A stretch of 64,000 nucleotides of DNA. Origin: Artocarpus heterophyllus (taxonomy: Eukaryota; Streptophyta; Magnoliopsida; Rosales; Moraceae). A program made the position numbers and the translations under genes. Shown here piece by piece: positions 36,455 through 47,685 of this stretch (position 1 is the first letter of the stretch; every line of letters starts with the position of its first letter). A model generated the notes under the pieces. It saw only the letters and a program-made list of their open reading frames with translations. It was not told where the DNA came from and made no database searches. Location of the stretch: contig CM046338.1 in NCBI GenBank assembly GCA_025403435.1, positions 23,706,392-23,770,391 of the forward strand, read 5' to 3'.

Positions 36455-37268
36455 CCCACCCATTGTGTATGGCTTATACTACAACATGGAAGGGTCCCTG
36501 TGTAGTCCAAAACTTGTTCTTCAAGTTTTCTTTTATAGAAGTTTCTAATTTTGATAAATATGATTTAATTCAAAATTGGACATTAAAATTTGGAAACAAA
36601 ACAGACTGGATAATAAGGAAAATTTTCTCTCTCTCCTTCCCCTCTTTGGTGGCACACACAGATACTTTATCCGTGTGTATAGCGTGTAACACAAATAAGG
36701 AAATGGAAACTTATCTTTTATTTTAAATAAATATGTGACATTTAAAAATAAAATAAAAGAAGCTTGCCATAGTTAATTGAGTCTCTCATTCTCCATAAAT
36801 AGAGGCCTCCTCTAGTCATTCTACATACAATTGAGAGTCTTCGTTAGACTGCAAAAAAATTGCCAGATATCCTAGTGATTGGTGTTAGAGAGAGAAAGAT
36901 AATAAGTATTCTTCCGTTCCTAGTCCTGCTTTGCTTATGTGCTGAGATTAGTGAGAGATAAAAATAGGCAGATGATCTTTAGAAAATTTAATTCCTTTTT
37001 ACACCCACACGTTCCTCCAATTGATGCCAAGGACTAGGCAAGGAAGATAGGTGGTTTCACTTAGAGAATATTTTCCAATAGAAGATATCACGTCTCATCA
37101 CTTCAACTCGGGTAAGCACAAATAGTATATATATTTGTTAAGTACTAAATTAATATACTATATAGCATTGTTATACAAAAGTTTTATACATATTTTTATT
37201 ATATATGTTCTATACCTTTATCATGTTTTCGTATATTTTCTATAAAATTTTTTTCAGAAATCCAAGAA
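36455..37268 (+). mobile_element. Copia LTR F1, piece 3 (3' part)
   Basis: The segment contains a TATA-like CATAAATAGAGG at about 36795, a transcribed R/U5-like part, and an end at TTTTTTCAGAAATCCAAGA that parallels the F2 LTR end (TTTTCAGATTTTATTCCAGCA). A possible, badly decayed primer-binding site follows. The three F1 pieces add up to about 1.9 kb, matching the 1.98-kb F2 LTR. Confidence 0.45.
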
Positions 37269-37346
37269 TTACTAAAAAAGAGGTCATGGATTAATCAAAG
37301 AGAACATACCAACACAACGATTATTGCTCTTACTGATTTTCACCTT

Positions 37347-37620
37347 CATTACCTATTAGATATTGCGCTCAAGCCATATCCTAAGAATTATATAAGCCCT
37401 ACCTTTTGTAAATAAAATGGAAAGCTTGGTAACGTCAAAGAACACGTAATTCAAGTCATCAATGATCAAGAAATCTATCACTATGATCATGACTTGCGAG
37501 AAAGAAAATTTAGCAAATCTTTCATGGATATAGCATATCCTTGATATGGAAAATTATAACTATGATCATGATATGTTGGATTGGCTTCACAATTTTTTGA
37601 TTCATGGAACACCTTAGATA
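37347..37620 (+). pseudogene. Degenerate gypsy-type gag fragment
   Basis: In one frame the translation contains LKPYPKNYISPTF, then, after a stop, NGKLGNVKEHVIQVIND and LRERKFSKSFMDIAYP. These resemble the start of plant Ty3/gypsy gag domains (a PYP...P-F, G-x-x-x-x-KEH and REFSKSL...AY pattern). A shifted frame continues with DWLHNF. The fragment has stops and no flanking pol. It lies about 80 bp after the F1 LTR end, so it probably belongs to another element joined there. Confidence 0.4.
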
Positions 37621-37751
37621 AGAATTTTATAATTTATGATGGGTCCTTCCTCTAGCACCAATAGTTGATGAAATCTTTTATACATAGCAAGAAGCCAATG
37701 AAATAGGGTTTTTTAGTGAGTTGAAGACGTTGGGTTTGGTCTCCTAAAAGC

Positions 37752-38989
37752 TGTGACATTGTATATATTGTTAATAAATAAATAAAGTGACATTTATAAT
37801 TATTTTGGTTGCTTATATGTGTTATAAATACATTTATAAACATCAAGAAAATTCTATGATTATTTATGTGACTATAAACTTAGCATATAAGTGTTATATG
37901 CTTAGGGATAAACTTTATATATAATAATCTAAATAGTCTATAATAATTAATTAAAGTTTAGGATCTTTAATTAAATATTACAAATACAGTCCAATCTCAT
38001 TTAGAATGAAATAGTCATTATCTGGACTATTAATGTAGAGACATTAGATTTGAGGTTCTTTATATAATGAGATTATATAGGACTGGACTAGATAAATTAT
38101 GAATCTCTAATAATCATTTGTTACAAATAGAGTATTCAAATTTATCACTATGATGATCATATATTTGACAGTCTTAATCCTGAGTATTTATTAGACTCTT
38201 ATTTATGACATTATGTTTTTTAACTTGCATGGTAAGATTTGCATAAATACAGATCACAACTTAGCATATTGGGAACATAATGTAATCAATGACTGAGAAT
38301 AATATTATACAGATATGGAATCTATTCCTTTCTTATGGACGTTAGAAAAATAGTTCTCTTGTGTGATAATTTGAAGTTTGAACAATAAAGCGCTCGTTCA
38401 TAATAAAATTATTAATTAACTATTCATTAGAGAATTATTGGAACTGAAGAATAAAGATGCGATAAGAGAGGTGAACGAAAATTGAACCTAGCTCTTATTA
38501 TGAACTATTTATGGAGGATTGACTTATATGTAATGATTATATTAATGGACTACTCGTTAATTTTCTTTGAGTAATTCCACTATAATCTCAAGAGTTCAGT
38601 TTCAGGTTTTTAGTGGAGTAACATTGAAATTAATAAATTTAGCACATTAATTAAAGAGTTTAATTAATTGTCAAATTTATTGGAGCTTGGGTTATAGGTC
38701 CATAGGTCCCCAATGCTATCTTTGTACCATTGTATTGGATTTATGCAAAGAATGAATTATACATATTTAGTTTGGAATTATTGAATTCTGAATTAATTAT
38801 TTCACACTTGAATTATTAATGTCACACAGAAAAATGTTCTCTGTGACACATAATATAATGTGATAAATGTTGCCACAATTTAACTAAGCATTAGTTAATA
38901 AATTAATTGATAATATTTGAATAATATGATTATTTAAATATAATTTTAAAATCTATTCTTAAATAAATGTGATTTATTTTTGAATTTAG

Positions 38990-39020
<31 letters not shown>

Positions 39021-39731
39021 TGGTTTTGAACCAAATATTACATATTTATATACATATACATATAAGATTTTATTATATATATATATATATATATTAAAAA
39101 GAACGTAAAGGTCTTTACGTTAATTTAGGAAAAAAAAGCAGACAGTACGTTTACGATTTCGTAAACATATTTATATATATATCAATATTAATAAAAAAAT
39201 CACAATTGTGATTCCGTTAAAAAAAATAAAAAAAATAAAAAAGGATAAAGATTATGTAGAGTATATCCTTTCCTCATATATTTGATATGGTAGTTATTTC
39301 AAATTTGAAATTAATTGAAAAATAACTAATTGCTCAGATATAAAAAGATAGAGATAACAGTTATCTCTGCAGATCATTCTCATTCATGTAACTTTTACAG
39401 AGAGAAAAACTAAGAGTTCTTCTCTAAAAAAAAGTCTGCTATCTCATGTATTGAGTACATAACAGATTCAAAAAAGTGTGAGGTTGATTCATTCTTGCAG
39501 TTTGACGCCCACTCGTCTTTCTATTGGTGTAGAGGCCTGGCTTAGAAGATTGTGGCGTCAAAGAAGAAAGCTAGGATACTCTGATAGTCTTCAAAAGGTT
39601 GGTAAAAATTCGCAAAGCTTTCTATTATTAATTAAAATTATACAACTATTCTTGATGAACAAAGTTTTTAGAAAATTTTTGTTTGTCAACGATCCGTTGC
39701 TTCCACTGCGTTTTCAGATTTTATTCCAGCA
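37752..39731 (+). repeat. Copia LTR F2
   Basis: It starts near TGTGACATTGTATATATTG and ends TTATTCCAGCA, two bases before a primer-binding site. At 1980 bp it is the same size class as the A-D LTRs, and it shares scattered blocks with F1 and A-D such as TTATAGGTCCATAGGTCCCC (38692-38711). It contains an (AT)n tract near 38989-39014 and several short perfect hairpins. The left boundary is inferred from similarity only. Confidence 0.6.
38989..39095. repeat. AT microsatellite tracts in F2
   Basis: Two uninterrupted TA runs of roughly 20-25 bp, near 38990-39014 and 39074-39095, flank an AT-rich stretch containing ATACATATA steps. These are simple-sequence tracts inside the LTR U3. Confidence 0.8.
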
Positions 39732-39733
39732 AA

Positions 39734-39750
39734 TGGCATTAGAGCGGGTT
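39734..39750 (+). other. Primer-binding site of F2
   Basis: TGGCATTAGAGCGGGTT lies two bases after the LTR end. It matches most of the initiator tRNA-Met complement (TGGTATCAGAGCC...), supporting the F2 right boundary and its copia identity. Confidence 0.65.
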
Positions 39751-41650
39751 ATAGCATATATAATTCTAATTAAGCATGATTTTAATTTGATAATTTCATG
39801 TTCTTGATACATGTTTGTGGGCACTTTGTATTTATGCGATTATTTGGTTCATGTGATGAATGAGTATAATTTTATGAATGGATTTTTAGTCCTTCATTAT
39901 ATGGTCCTTTTGGATTGTAATTTATTTTCACTTTGATTCGATCAATCTGTGTAAACCCATAAAGAGGCATAGGCTTTTTGTAATTTAATGTTATTATTAT
40001 TATTTTAGTTCCCACTTACCAAGTACTGCGCGTGGGCTCCCTTGAGTTGTCTTCGTTTTGGTGCAGCTGTAATGCACTTATTTACTTTAAGAGTTATTAA
40101 AAAAAAAGGGCATTACATATGCACATATTTACTTTAATATGCACATATGCATATTAAATGCACTTGATGTATAGATTAGAAACTAATTTTTTTTTAAAAG
40201 GGCATTACATATGCACTTTACGTGCAACAATGAAACTTTTGCTCTAGAATTCAGCCTCTTCTATAATTTTTTCTTCTTTCCTCTGCAACCTTCCGCTGTG
40301 AGTCTGCGTACGACAGCAAACCAACCGCAGCAAAGCTACACACAGTTGCTGCAGTACAACTATGGTGGCTCGGCCACAAGCTCTGTCAGGCACCACGGTT
40401 GGGCACAGTTGCTGCAATCCCCATGGAGGAGTAGTGGCATGGAGCATCCTCCCTCTGGCTCTTCGGTGCTGTGGAGATTCAAGGTGTATGGCCAACAAAA
40501 GGCAGCGGCATTCCAGGAAGTGGCTGGTTTGAGCAAACAGCTGCTGCATGTGGAGAATATTTTTTTTTGTGAACAAGATGAAGTCCATTGGGATACTTTT
40601 AGTAACCCAAAGGACCGTTGGCCCAGTTAAGAACTTGGGCCTATCATGAATTTAAAAAGTAACCCAGTAGATTGTTGCACAGTAAACTACCCCAGGAAGA
40701 CTGCAAAATTGGAGTAAGGAATTATGTATAAATTACAAGAAGACCTTTGTTATTTTTTTTCCTTTCATTTTATAGGTTGTAATTTTAATTATCCAAAGGA
40801 CCTGGTCCAAAATCCATTGTTTATTTTCATGCTTTGTCTTCATGTGATGATTGTGATAACATGTTCATGCATTATAACATGTCATCTAAGAGAGTACCCA
40901 CTTGTAGTTATTGTAACATGACATTCATACACTTGCATGTTATTTTTTTTATAAAGGTGTTTATAAAATGATTTAATATGTGTTAGAATTAATTTAATGT
41001 GATTAAATTAATTGTAGTTTTATAGAATCTTAATTTATTAATCAACAGAATAATGTGAATTTAGTTTTAATAGTTAAGACTTGGTAAAATTCACATTAAT
41101 TCTAAGTTATCTAATTTTAAATTGTTTAATATTGGGTAACTTAAATAATTCATAATAAACTTAGATTTTTCAAAAATATGGTAATTTATTTAAGTGTAAG
41201 TAGAATGGGATTCTATTAACACATAATATAACCTAGTAATTAAAAATTGTTTTTATTTACTAATGTTATGAAACATATGATGTTTTATAAGATAAAACAC
41301 ATCTTTTAAAATAATGAGTGGGAGAAGGTAATATGACAATATAACCTACGGTTTCCACTATTAGCACAACAACGTGAGATTTAGGTGGCGCTTCGTGACG
41401 CTTTGATTTCGTCCTCCCTACGGAGGGTGTTCATTTAAATCAATAACAAGGTTGGCTTCCAAGATATAGGATTTTACAATGTATTTCAAAATTGCCGCCA
41501 TAAATTGACCTACCCTATGGCGGCAATTTTGAGTTAAGTTGTTAAAATCCAAAATAGTGGGTTACACTCATAAAGATAAATTAGAAGGAGGAAAAGTTCG
41601 TGCTTTGTTTTTCAATTCTTATGATTATAAAGTATGAAAGTTTTTAATGA
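39751..41650 (+). other. Leader of copia element F2
   Basis: The part from about 41260 aligns block by block with the A-D leaders. GAGTGGGAGAAGGT corresponds to their GGGAGAAGGTTTTCGAAGAG region, and two CTCC...GGAG-type inverted motifs occupy the positions of their CCTAGG motifs. A perfect 17-bp hairpin is at 41486-41532. No gag follows before unrelated sequence. The frame at 40211-40630 shows no recognisable domain and is left unannotated. Confidence 0.5.
41486..41532. repeat. Perfect 17-bp inverted repeat (hairpin) in the F2 leader
   Basis: Arm TCAAAATTGCCGCCATA (41486-41502) is exactly reverse-complementary to 41516-41532, with a 13-nt loop. It occupies the same place in the leader as the TTAATTTTATTA stem of copies A, B and D. 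Confidence 0.9.
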
Positions 41651-42660
41651 CTCACCTAAAACAAATTGTTTCACTAATTTTATTGCTTGTAGTTTTTTGT
41701 ACTATTGTTTTTTCTGAAAATTTTCTTTTTGTGCGATAGAATAATTGAGATTTTCTAGCTTGCGTAACCGTTAAGGGTTTTTATTGGTTCTTGTACTGAG
41801 ATGTCTTTTAAGTAGTGCTTCCTGTATAGAGCTTATTGAGATTATTAATCAAAGTTTTCTATGAACCAATTTCCTCACTTTTCCCAATATAGTATTAAAG
41901 CAAACGGACAATTCTCCGTCTGCTTTAGTAACTACCACCTTGGCTTTTAGTAGAGTGCATTAAAGTTAATAATTATATAAATAAATTAATTTGAAATTAA
42001 TTTCTCGATTATTTTTGTTGAAGAAAATGACATCCTTTACCACCCCAACAATTTATTTACGCCACAAAAGTCACTTAGAAAGTTTATGATATAAGTAAAA
42101 TCTATCTCATATTTGAAATAATTTTTTTTCTTTTCTTTGTTCTGCCCTTTCTCTTCGGCTACAATCAAGTCTCTCTCTCCTATCTTTTTTTGTTTTGATT
42201 TTTCCAACCTTTCCTTGTTGGAGCCATTGTGCATGTCGATCACCGGCAAAATCTATAACAAATCCATGGCTAGGCGATGTGACGGAGTTCAACAAGCTGT
42301 TCGCCTTCGATGGCGACAGAGTTCTAGATTGCGGTCGAAGATTCGTGACTTTCGAGCGTCTAGAGCATTTTCATCTTTGCAGGCAAGCCCATTGCCGATA
42401 GTAGATGAGGAAACAAGATATGGAGCACCACGCACTTCTTGATGTTGACAACAAATAGATTGCTTGATGATGAACAAGCTCGCCGACTTGAGCGACAATG
42501 CTTCTCGATGACGGCGAGATCCACGACAAGCCAGATCTGACTTGTCATCGCCGCCATGAACCAAATTGTGAGCACTAGAGATGAGCCAACGATGATGAGG
42601 AGAGTGAGAGAAGGAGAGAGAGGTGAAGAAAGATCCCGGTAGGATGCTAATGATTCTAAC
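41651..42660. other. Unassigned sequence, no supported gene
   Basis: Around 41940-41995 a short stretch (CTTTTAGTAGAGTGCATTAA and following) resembles the internal copia LTR block, TTTTAGTGGAGTAGCGTTGGA in A-D, so an LTR scrap is likely. The part at 42130-42640 is less AT-rich and open in several frames on both strands, but no frame has a recognisable domain. It may be a captured gene fragment or an unknown repeat. Confidence 0.3.
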
Positions 42661-42672
42661 AAGTACTCATGT

Positions 42673-42791
42673 AAAATATTTTAGTAGGACATGAAAAATA
42701 TCTCGACAAGACATAAAATATCTTGGTGGAACACAATATTCTTGTAGGACACAGAAAAATTCCGATAGAACACAAATTATACTGGTTGGAC
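42673..42791. repeat. Minisatellite, about six units of 19-21 bp
   Basis: Degenerate units of the type AAAATATCTTGGTAGGACAC follow each other without spacers. Conserved parts are AATAT/AATT at the start and (A/G)GGAC or AGAAC near the end. Divergence between units is high, so the array is old. Confidence 0.75.
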
Positions 42792-43069
42792 AAAAAAGAT
42801 AACTCACCAAATTTATGGCATAATAATTTTTCATAATTTAAAGTATAAATAAAAATTATTTCCAAAAAACCCATTCATAAAAATACTTTTTGTAACTTAA
42901 ATTATATACGTTCATCGAGTCTTGTCAGCTTAGAAATTCCTAATGAGCAAATTGAGTTAATTCAAAGATGATTAGTACCGTAAAAAAACACGTGATCCAG
43001 CAATTGGGGCTGGAGCATGCAGAAGAATCTTTGTCTTGGTGAGGGAGACTTGAGTGTCAGGTCAGTCAT

Positions 43070-44916
43070 TATGACGCCCCGAGGTGAGGCTCAGGGAGTT
43101 TTAGGTAAAGAAGTTGAATTAAACGAAGTAATTAAAGAAAAAGTAAATAAATATCATCTGCGGTCACCGTCATGTGAATGCCACGAAAGTGGGGCTGAAG
43201 TGTTATTCTCATTCACCATCATGTGAATGCTTACCACAAAGGTGGGCAGGTAATAAAAATACAATATCAAGAATAATAATACAAAAATATTGAAAATCAT
43301 CGTCTCTAAGATAAATTAAAATATACTATTAACAGAGACGAAAATGACATCAACACTGGGACAAGTCGTACAGTACACGCATCATACCACAATTCTAAAG
43401 AAAATACCATTTCAATCCAAAGAGCGAGGTTTTGATCCTGGGCCCATCCTTCCTCCTCAACCTAGAAGTGGGATTTTAGAAACAAGAAAACGTGAGCGGA
43501 AGGCTTAGTAGAATAATTAGTTTAAAATAGTAATAAAAAAATAGATAATTATTCACAAACCGTTCTATTTGAGATGAATCTCAAAGTCTTAACAAATCAA
43601 TAAAACACTTACTTGAAAGCAATTTGATAAAACATCACTATACGGGTTTTGGAAATCTGAAAGGAATATCAAAATACAATTCTTCAGAATCAAAGACAGA
43701 AATCATTCTTAAAAAGAGATATTTAAGAAATAAACTTTGGCCAAACAATTTGAAGGGGCTACCAAAGAAAGGGATAGTAATATCCTACCTCGTTAGAATC
43801 CAATAACGTAAGCTCCAAATAAAATCCAACGTATGCTCCACATACGTTTAAAGTCTTAAAAACTGTATTTAAGATCAGAAATCATATTTAACAAATATCA
43901 TTATGTTAATTTAATTATCAGTGTGCCTTTGACTCAAAATAATCATAACCTAAAATCATAATTATTTTTGTAACATTTTGGAATCATCAAGCATTGAAAA
44001 CCATAGTAAAACACAAGTTTCTAAGTCCACAATCGACCTCTCGAACACCCTGAACTGGCCTGCCGAACTTTCCCAAGTTCGGCCTATCGACTTGATTGAA
44101 TCCAACCTGGTGAACCTATGAATCCGGCCTGCCGAAGATCAAGTTCGGCCTGTCAAACTGGCAAAATTTGGGGACCTGAGACTTTGAGTCTCGGCCTCCC
44201 CAAGCTCAAAATTTAATTTTAAAACCTGTTTTGCAATTCTCAGATCATGAGAATCATACAGACAGCATATAAAATCATAGTAGAACAAGTTTAGACCATT
44301 TTCCCCAAATTTAAACTCAATTTCACCTTTGATTTAAAAATCAAAGAAAAATGTCAAAACTTGATTAAATCAAATTTTGTTCAAATAAAGCTTAGATTCA
44401 TGATAAAATAAGGCCTACAAGCTTAGATTAAACATTATCTAAGCTCACCAAACTCCAGATTAGAAAATGCATAAAAATTCAAACCGAAAATCAAAATTTT
44501 AGAGAGAAAAAGGGCTAACCTCAAATCAACCATTTTGAAGAGGATTTTAGGCTTCAATCCTGTTTGTTGGCTTCAAATCAACGAGAATAAAGCTCGAGTT
44601 TGAAAATTTTTGCAAAGAAGAGGGAGAGGGAGATTTGCATAGAGAGAGAGACGAGAGGGAGCCAAGAAAAACGGGAAAGGAAAAGGAAAGGAAAAAGAAA
44701 AGAAAAGGAAAGGCCGAATGGCATTTTTCGTAAATATGGAGAAAATGTGGGGTAAAATGTCATTTGGTATTTTTAACACTAAAATTCAAATTTTTAAATA
44801 TGACAAATGCAACAAAATCTTCAAATGACTAAAATTATCAACGAAATTTACACTAGCACACTTAATAACTAAACTTAAAATAATTAACCTTACTTTGCAA
44901 TTCAGGGGTGTCACAG
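43070..44916 (-). mobile_element. Gypsy-type solo LTR with perfect target duplication
   Basis: The segment is flanked by GTCAT on both sides (43065-43069 and 44917-44921). Its ends are inverted: TATGACGCCCC at the left and AGGGGTGTCACA at the right, fitting an ancestral TGTGACRCCCC inverted pair. The 1847 bp hold no gag or pol. A CT-rich leader-like stretch (minus strand, 44540-44700) followed by TTGAGGTTAG suggests minus orientation. Five TCGGCCTGCCGA-type units occur at 44054-44206. A minus-strand solo LTR made by LTR-LTR recombination is the simplest reading. Confidence 0.8.
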
Positions 44917-44921
44917 TCATT

Positions 44922-46120
44922 GTAGGTACATTTGTACAGTACAAATTGTAAAAATTCTCTCTTTGATGAATAAGTAGGAAATCGTTTTAAATTGGGATTT
45001 GAAATTGTTAATTTTTTATTTTGAAATTAAATGATTAATTAGAAGCTGAATGAGAATAAATATGTGATTTAGATAATCAGATCTTAAATGTTTTAATTAG
45101 ATGATCAATCGGAATAATATTATTTAATCAAAATAGGAGTTTGAATTTGATTTGGAGCTATCGAGGAAAAAGCAAAAAACTATAAGAATTCCTTGTAGGT
45201 GGCCTATTCTTTGGAGAGTAGATGGTGGAATTCTGTAAAGCATGAAAAGAAGAAAAAATTTCCTCATTTCTAACTGGAGTCTAGCTTCTCTTATTATTTC
45301 CATAACAAAAAAGACTTTCAGTCTTTATTTATTTTCAAACTACATAATTAGTGTAAATAATGGATAGAGTATATTTAATTATTTTCCTTCAATAGTTAAT
45401 TATTCTTAAGCGTGTTATTGGTTGAAAGGAGAATAGCGGTGTTGAAGAATTACTAATTGTATGTCCATTCAAATAATAGTTTGTGGGAAAGAAAATAACA
45501 TAGATGACTAGTTACTTGAAACTTTTTGTTAATTTTTTAAGAGTGTCTTGTGAAAAGTGTAGTTCTATTATTCAAGAGGTATTATATTATTTATTGGCTA
45601 TTTAGAAGAACGGTCGAAACTATTAGTTATAATTATGAACACTATAAAGCTCTTATATGCTACAGTAAAACGCAAAAATTTACTACAATATAAAACTGTC
45701 GCATGTTATAGTTTTCAAACTAAAACTATTAGTTTTATTTCAAACTGTCTATTACATGTAATTTATTTTTCACAGCAATAAGTGACCAGAATGAGTCAAA
45801 CTCAATATCCTTATCCTCTTAGAATTCACTCGTTGCCCTAGGTGTAGTGGGCGTGTGGCATTTTCACCCAAAGGTAAGTTGCCACATGTCACAACATTAT
45901 ATTCTGTGCTATTATTCTCCAATGAAATATTCTATCTACTGGATCACAATGATACAATTTGGATTGAGAATTGATTCATATTTATCTTAACAATTAAAAT
46001 AAATATATTTTTATATGTATTAAAATTATTTATTTTTGATAAAGTAAATAATTATTGCACACTATATATATTAATAATTGATGTAAATACTTAATGGACA
46101 AATTAATATCCATTGTTTTA
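44922..46120. other. Spacer with repeat fragments, no gene seen
   Basis: AT-rich non-coding sequence. At 45640-45710 the phrase TATAAAGCTCTTATATGCTA and a later ACTGTCGCATGTTATAG resemble the repeat cluster at 3790-3865. The rest shows no recognisable domain or boundary. Confidence 0.4.
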
Positions 46121-46483
46121 CATAAAATATATAACATAAATATATTCGTGTTACACAACGTCCCAGACACTATCAGACAGGTGCCAATTTTGTGTAGGGA
46201 GGCCATTATATCTTGACCAAAATAAACGGTTCTTAATAAATATATAAAATATGAGAATTTTGAATATATTTATTAATTGAGAATGTCTCAATTCAATTCA
46301 TAAATAATTTGACATATCCTATGGCGGCACTTTATTTATTAAATTGAATAATCATGGAATTAGTAAAATTTTTGTGTGTTTTTCATATGCATCATGCATC
46401 ACGTTTACTATTCTAAAACATATATTTATGATGTTTATGCAACCATTTAATTTATGTCATTTTATTTATTTATTACAGTTACA
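46121..46483 (+). other. Leader remnant of copia element E
   Basis: The order of motifs matches the last 300 bp of the A-D leader: a CCAAAATAAACGG block, ATATTTATTAATTGAG, then AATTTGACATATCCTATGGCGG where A-D have GACATGACTCCCCTAGGAG. It ends in TTATTTATTACAG (46466-46478), a splice-acceptor-like site six bases before gag. The LTR of E was not located. Confidence 0.5.
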
Positions 46484-47660
46484 ATGTCTAATCTAATCAT
46501 AGCTATTCTCTCAAAAGAAAAATTAACTGGAGATAACTTTGTCAAGTGGAAGAGTAACATGAACATTGTACTAATTTGTAAAAATTACAAGTTTGTCTTG
46601 ACAGAGGAGCGTCCTCCATCACCTGCTGCCAATGCTCCTCGTAATGTACGAGAAGCATATGATCGTTGGATCGAGGCAAATAACAAGGCTTGCTGCTTCC
46701 TTTTGACTGGCATGTTTGACGTGCTTAGGATGAAGCACGAAAGCATTGAAACTGCTTATGAGATAATGTAGTCTCTACAAGACACGTTTGGCAAACCTTC
46801 TGAAAAGGCACGCCATGAAGCCATTAAGGCGGTAATGAATGCCAAAATAAAGGTAGAGATCTCGGTCAGAGAACATGTTCTCAACATGGTTAACTATCTC
46901 CATAAGGCTGAGGTGAACGGGACAGTGATAGATGAAGCCACATAGGTGGGGATGATTTTGGAAACCCTCTCCCCTACGTTCCTTCAGTTCAAAAGCAACT
47001 ATTTCATGAACAAGCTAAAATATCATATGACTGAGTTGCTTAATGTGCTGCAAACCTTCAAGTCTATTTCGAAAGAAAAGACTAAAGAAGCTGAGGCAAA
47101 TGTTGCAGAAGCTCAACCCTCCTCTTCTACTCGAAAGAATAAGAAGAGGAAGAGAACTGAAGGAAGTGGTAAGTCTAAAAATGGAGGGCAACCTAAGAGA
47201 ACAAAAGCAACAACAACAAAAGGAGCTCAAAACAAAGGAAACCCAAAGGAAAATGTTTCCACTGCGGTATAGTTAGGCATTGGAAGAGAAACTGCAAGAA
47301 GTATCTTCAGGAGCTCAAAGAAAAGAAGAACAATAGTAAATCAGATTTACTCGTTTTAGAAGCCTTTTTAGTTGAAGATGATACTTCACCTTGGATAATT
47401 GATTCAAGGGCAACTAACCATGTTTGTTCTTCTTTGCAGATGCTTAGTTCTTCAAAGGAGCTTGCCGACGGGGAACAAACGATGAGAGTGGGAATGGGAG
47501 AGGTTGTTTCAGCAAGAGCAGTGGGAGTCGTTAAACTTTATTTTAGAAATAAGTTTTTAATTTTGGAGAATGTTTATTACAATCTTAGTTTTCGTAGAAA
47601 TTTGATTTCTATTTCCAGGTTGTTTGAATAAATTTTTAATGTTTTTTTTAATAATAATTA
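46484..47660 (+). pseudogene. Gag and protease fragment of a distinct copia element (E)
   Basis: The start at 46484 gives MSNLIIAILSKEKLTGDNF, clearly related to but diverged from the A-D gag start. An upstream in-frame ATG at 46454 is less likely because the acceptor-like site precedes 46484. UBN2-type gag follows with TAG stops at 46769-46771 and near 46943. A lysine-rich linker precedes the CCHC knuckle CFHCGIVRHWKRNC (47254-47295, after a frameshift). The protease triplet is DSR instead of DSG. The frame stops at 47629-47631, and gypsy gag starts about 60 bp later, so everything downstream of the protease is lost. Confidence 0.8.
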
Positions 47661-47685
47661 TGTTAATATTTCTAGAAATATCGAA

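Noticed and set aside
40211..40630. 139-codon plus-strand frame with an overlapping 114-codon minus-strand frame
   Set aside because: It has no recognisable domain, is low-complexity glutamine- and leucine-rich, and lies inside the F2 leader region. The opposite frame is open for the same stretch because of base composition.
41880..41905. Second decayed primer-binding site after an LTR end (TAGTATTAAAGC)
   Set aside because: It matches TGGTATCAGAGC at 9 of 12 bases, all differences being transitions, but there is no convincing LTR end before it and no leader after it.
42137..42564. Overlapping frames on both strands of 90-101 codons as a possible host gene
   Set aside because: No domain, no splice context and no conserved start. 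Openness in several frames reflects lower AT content rather than selection.
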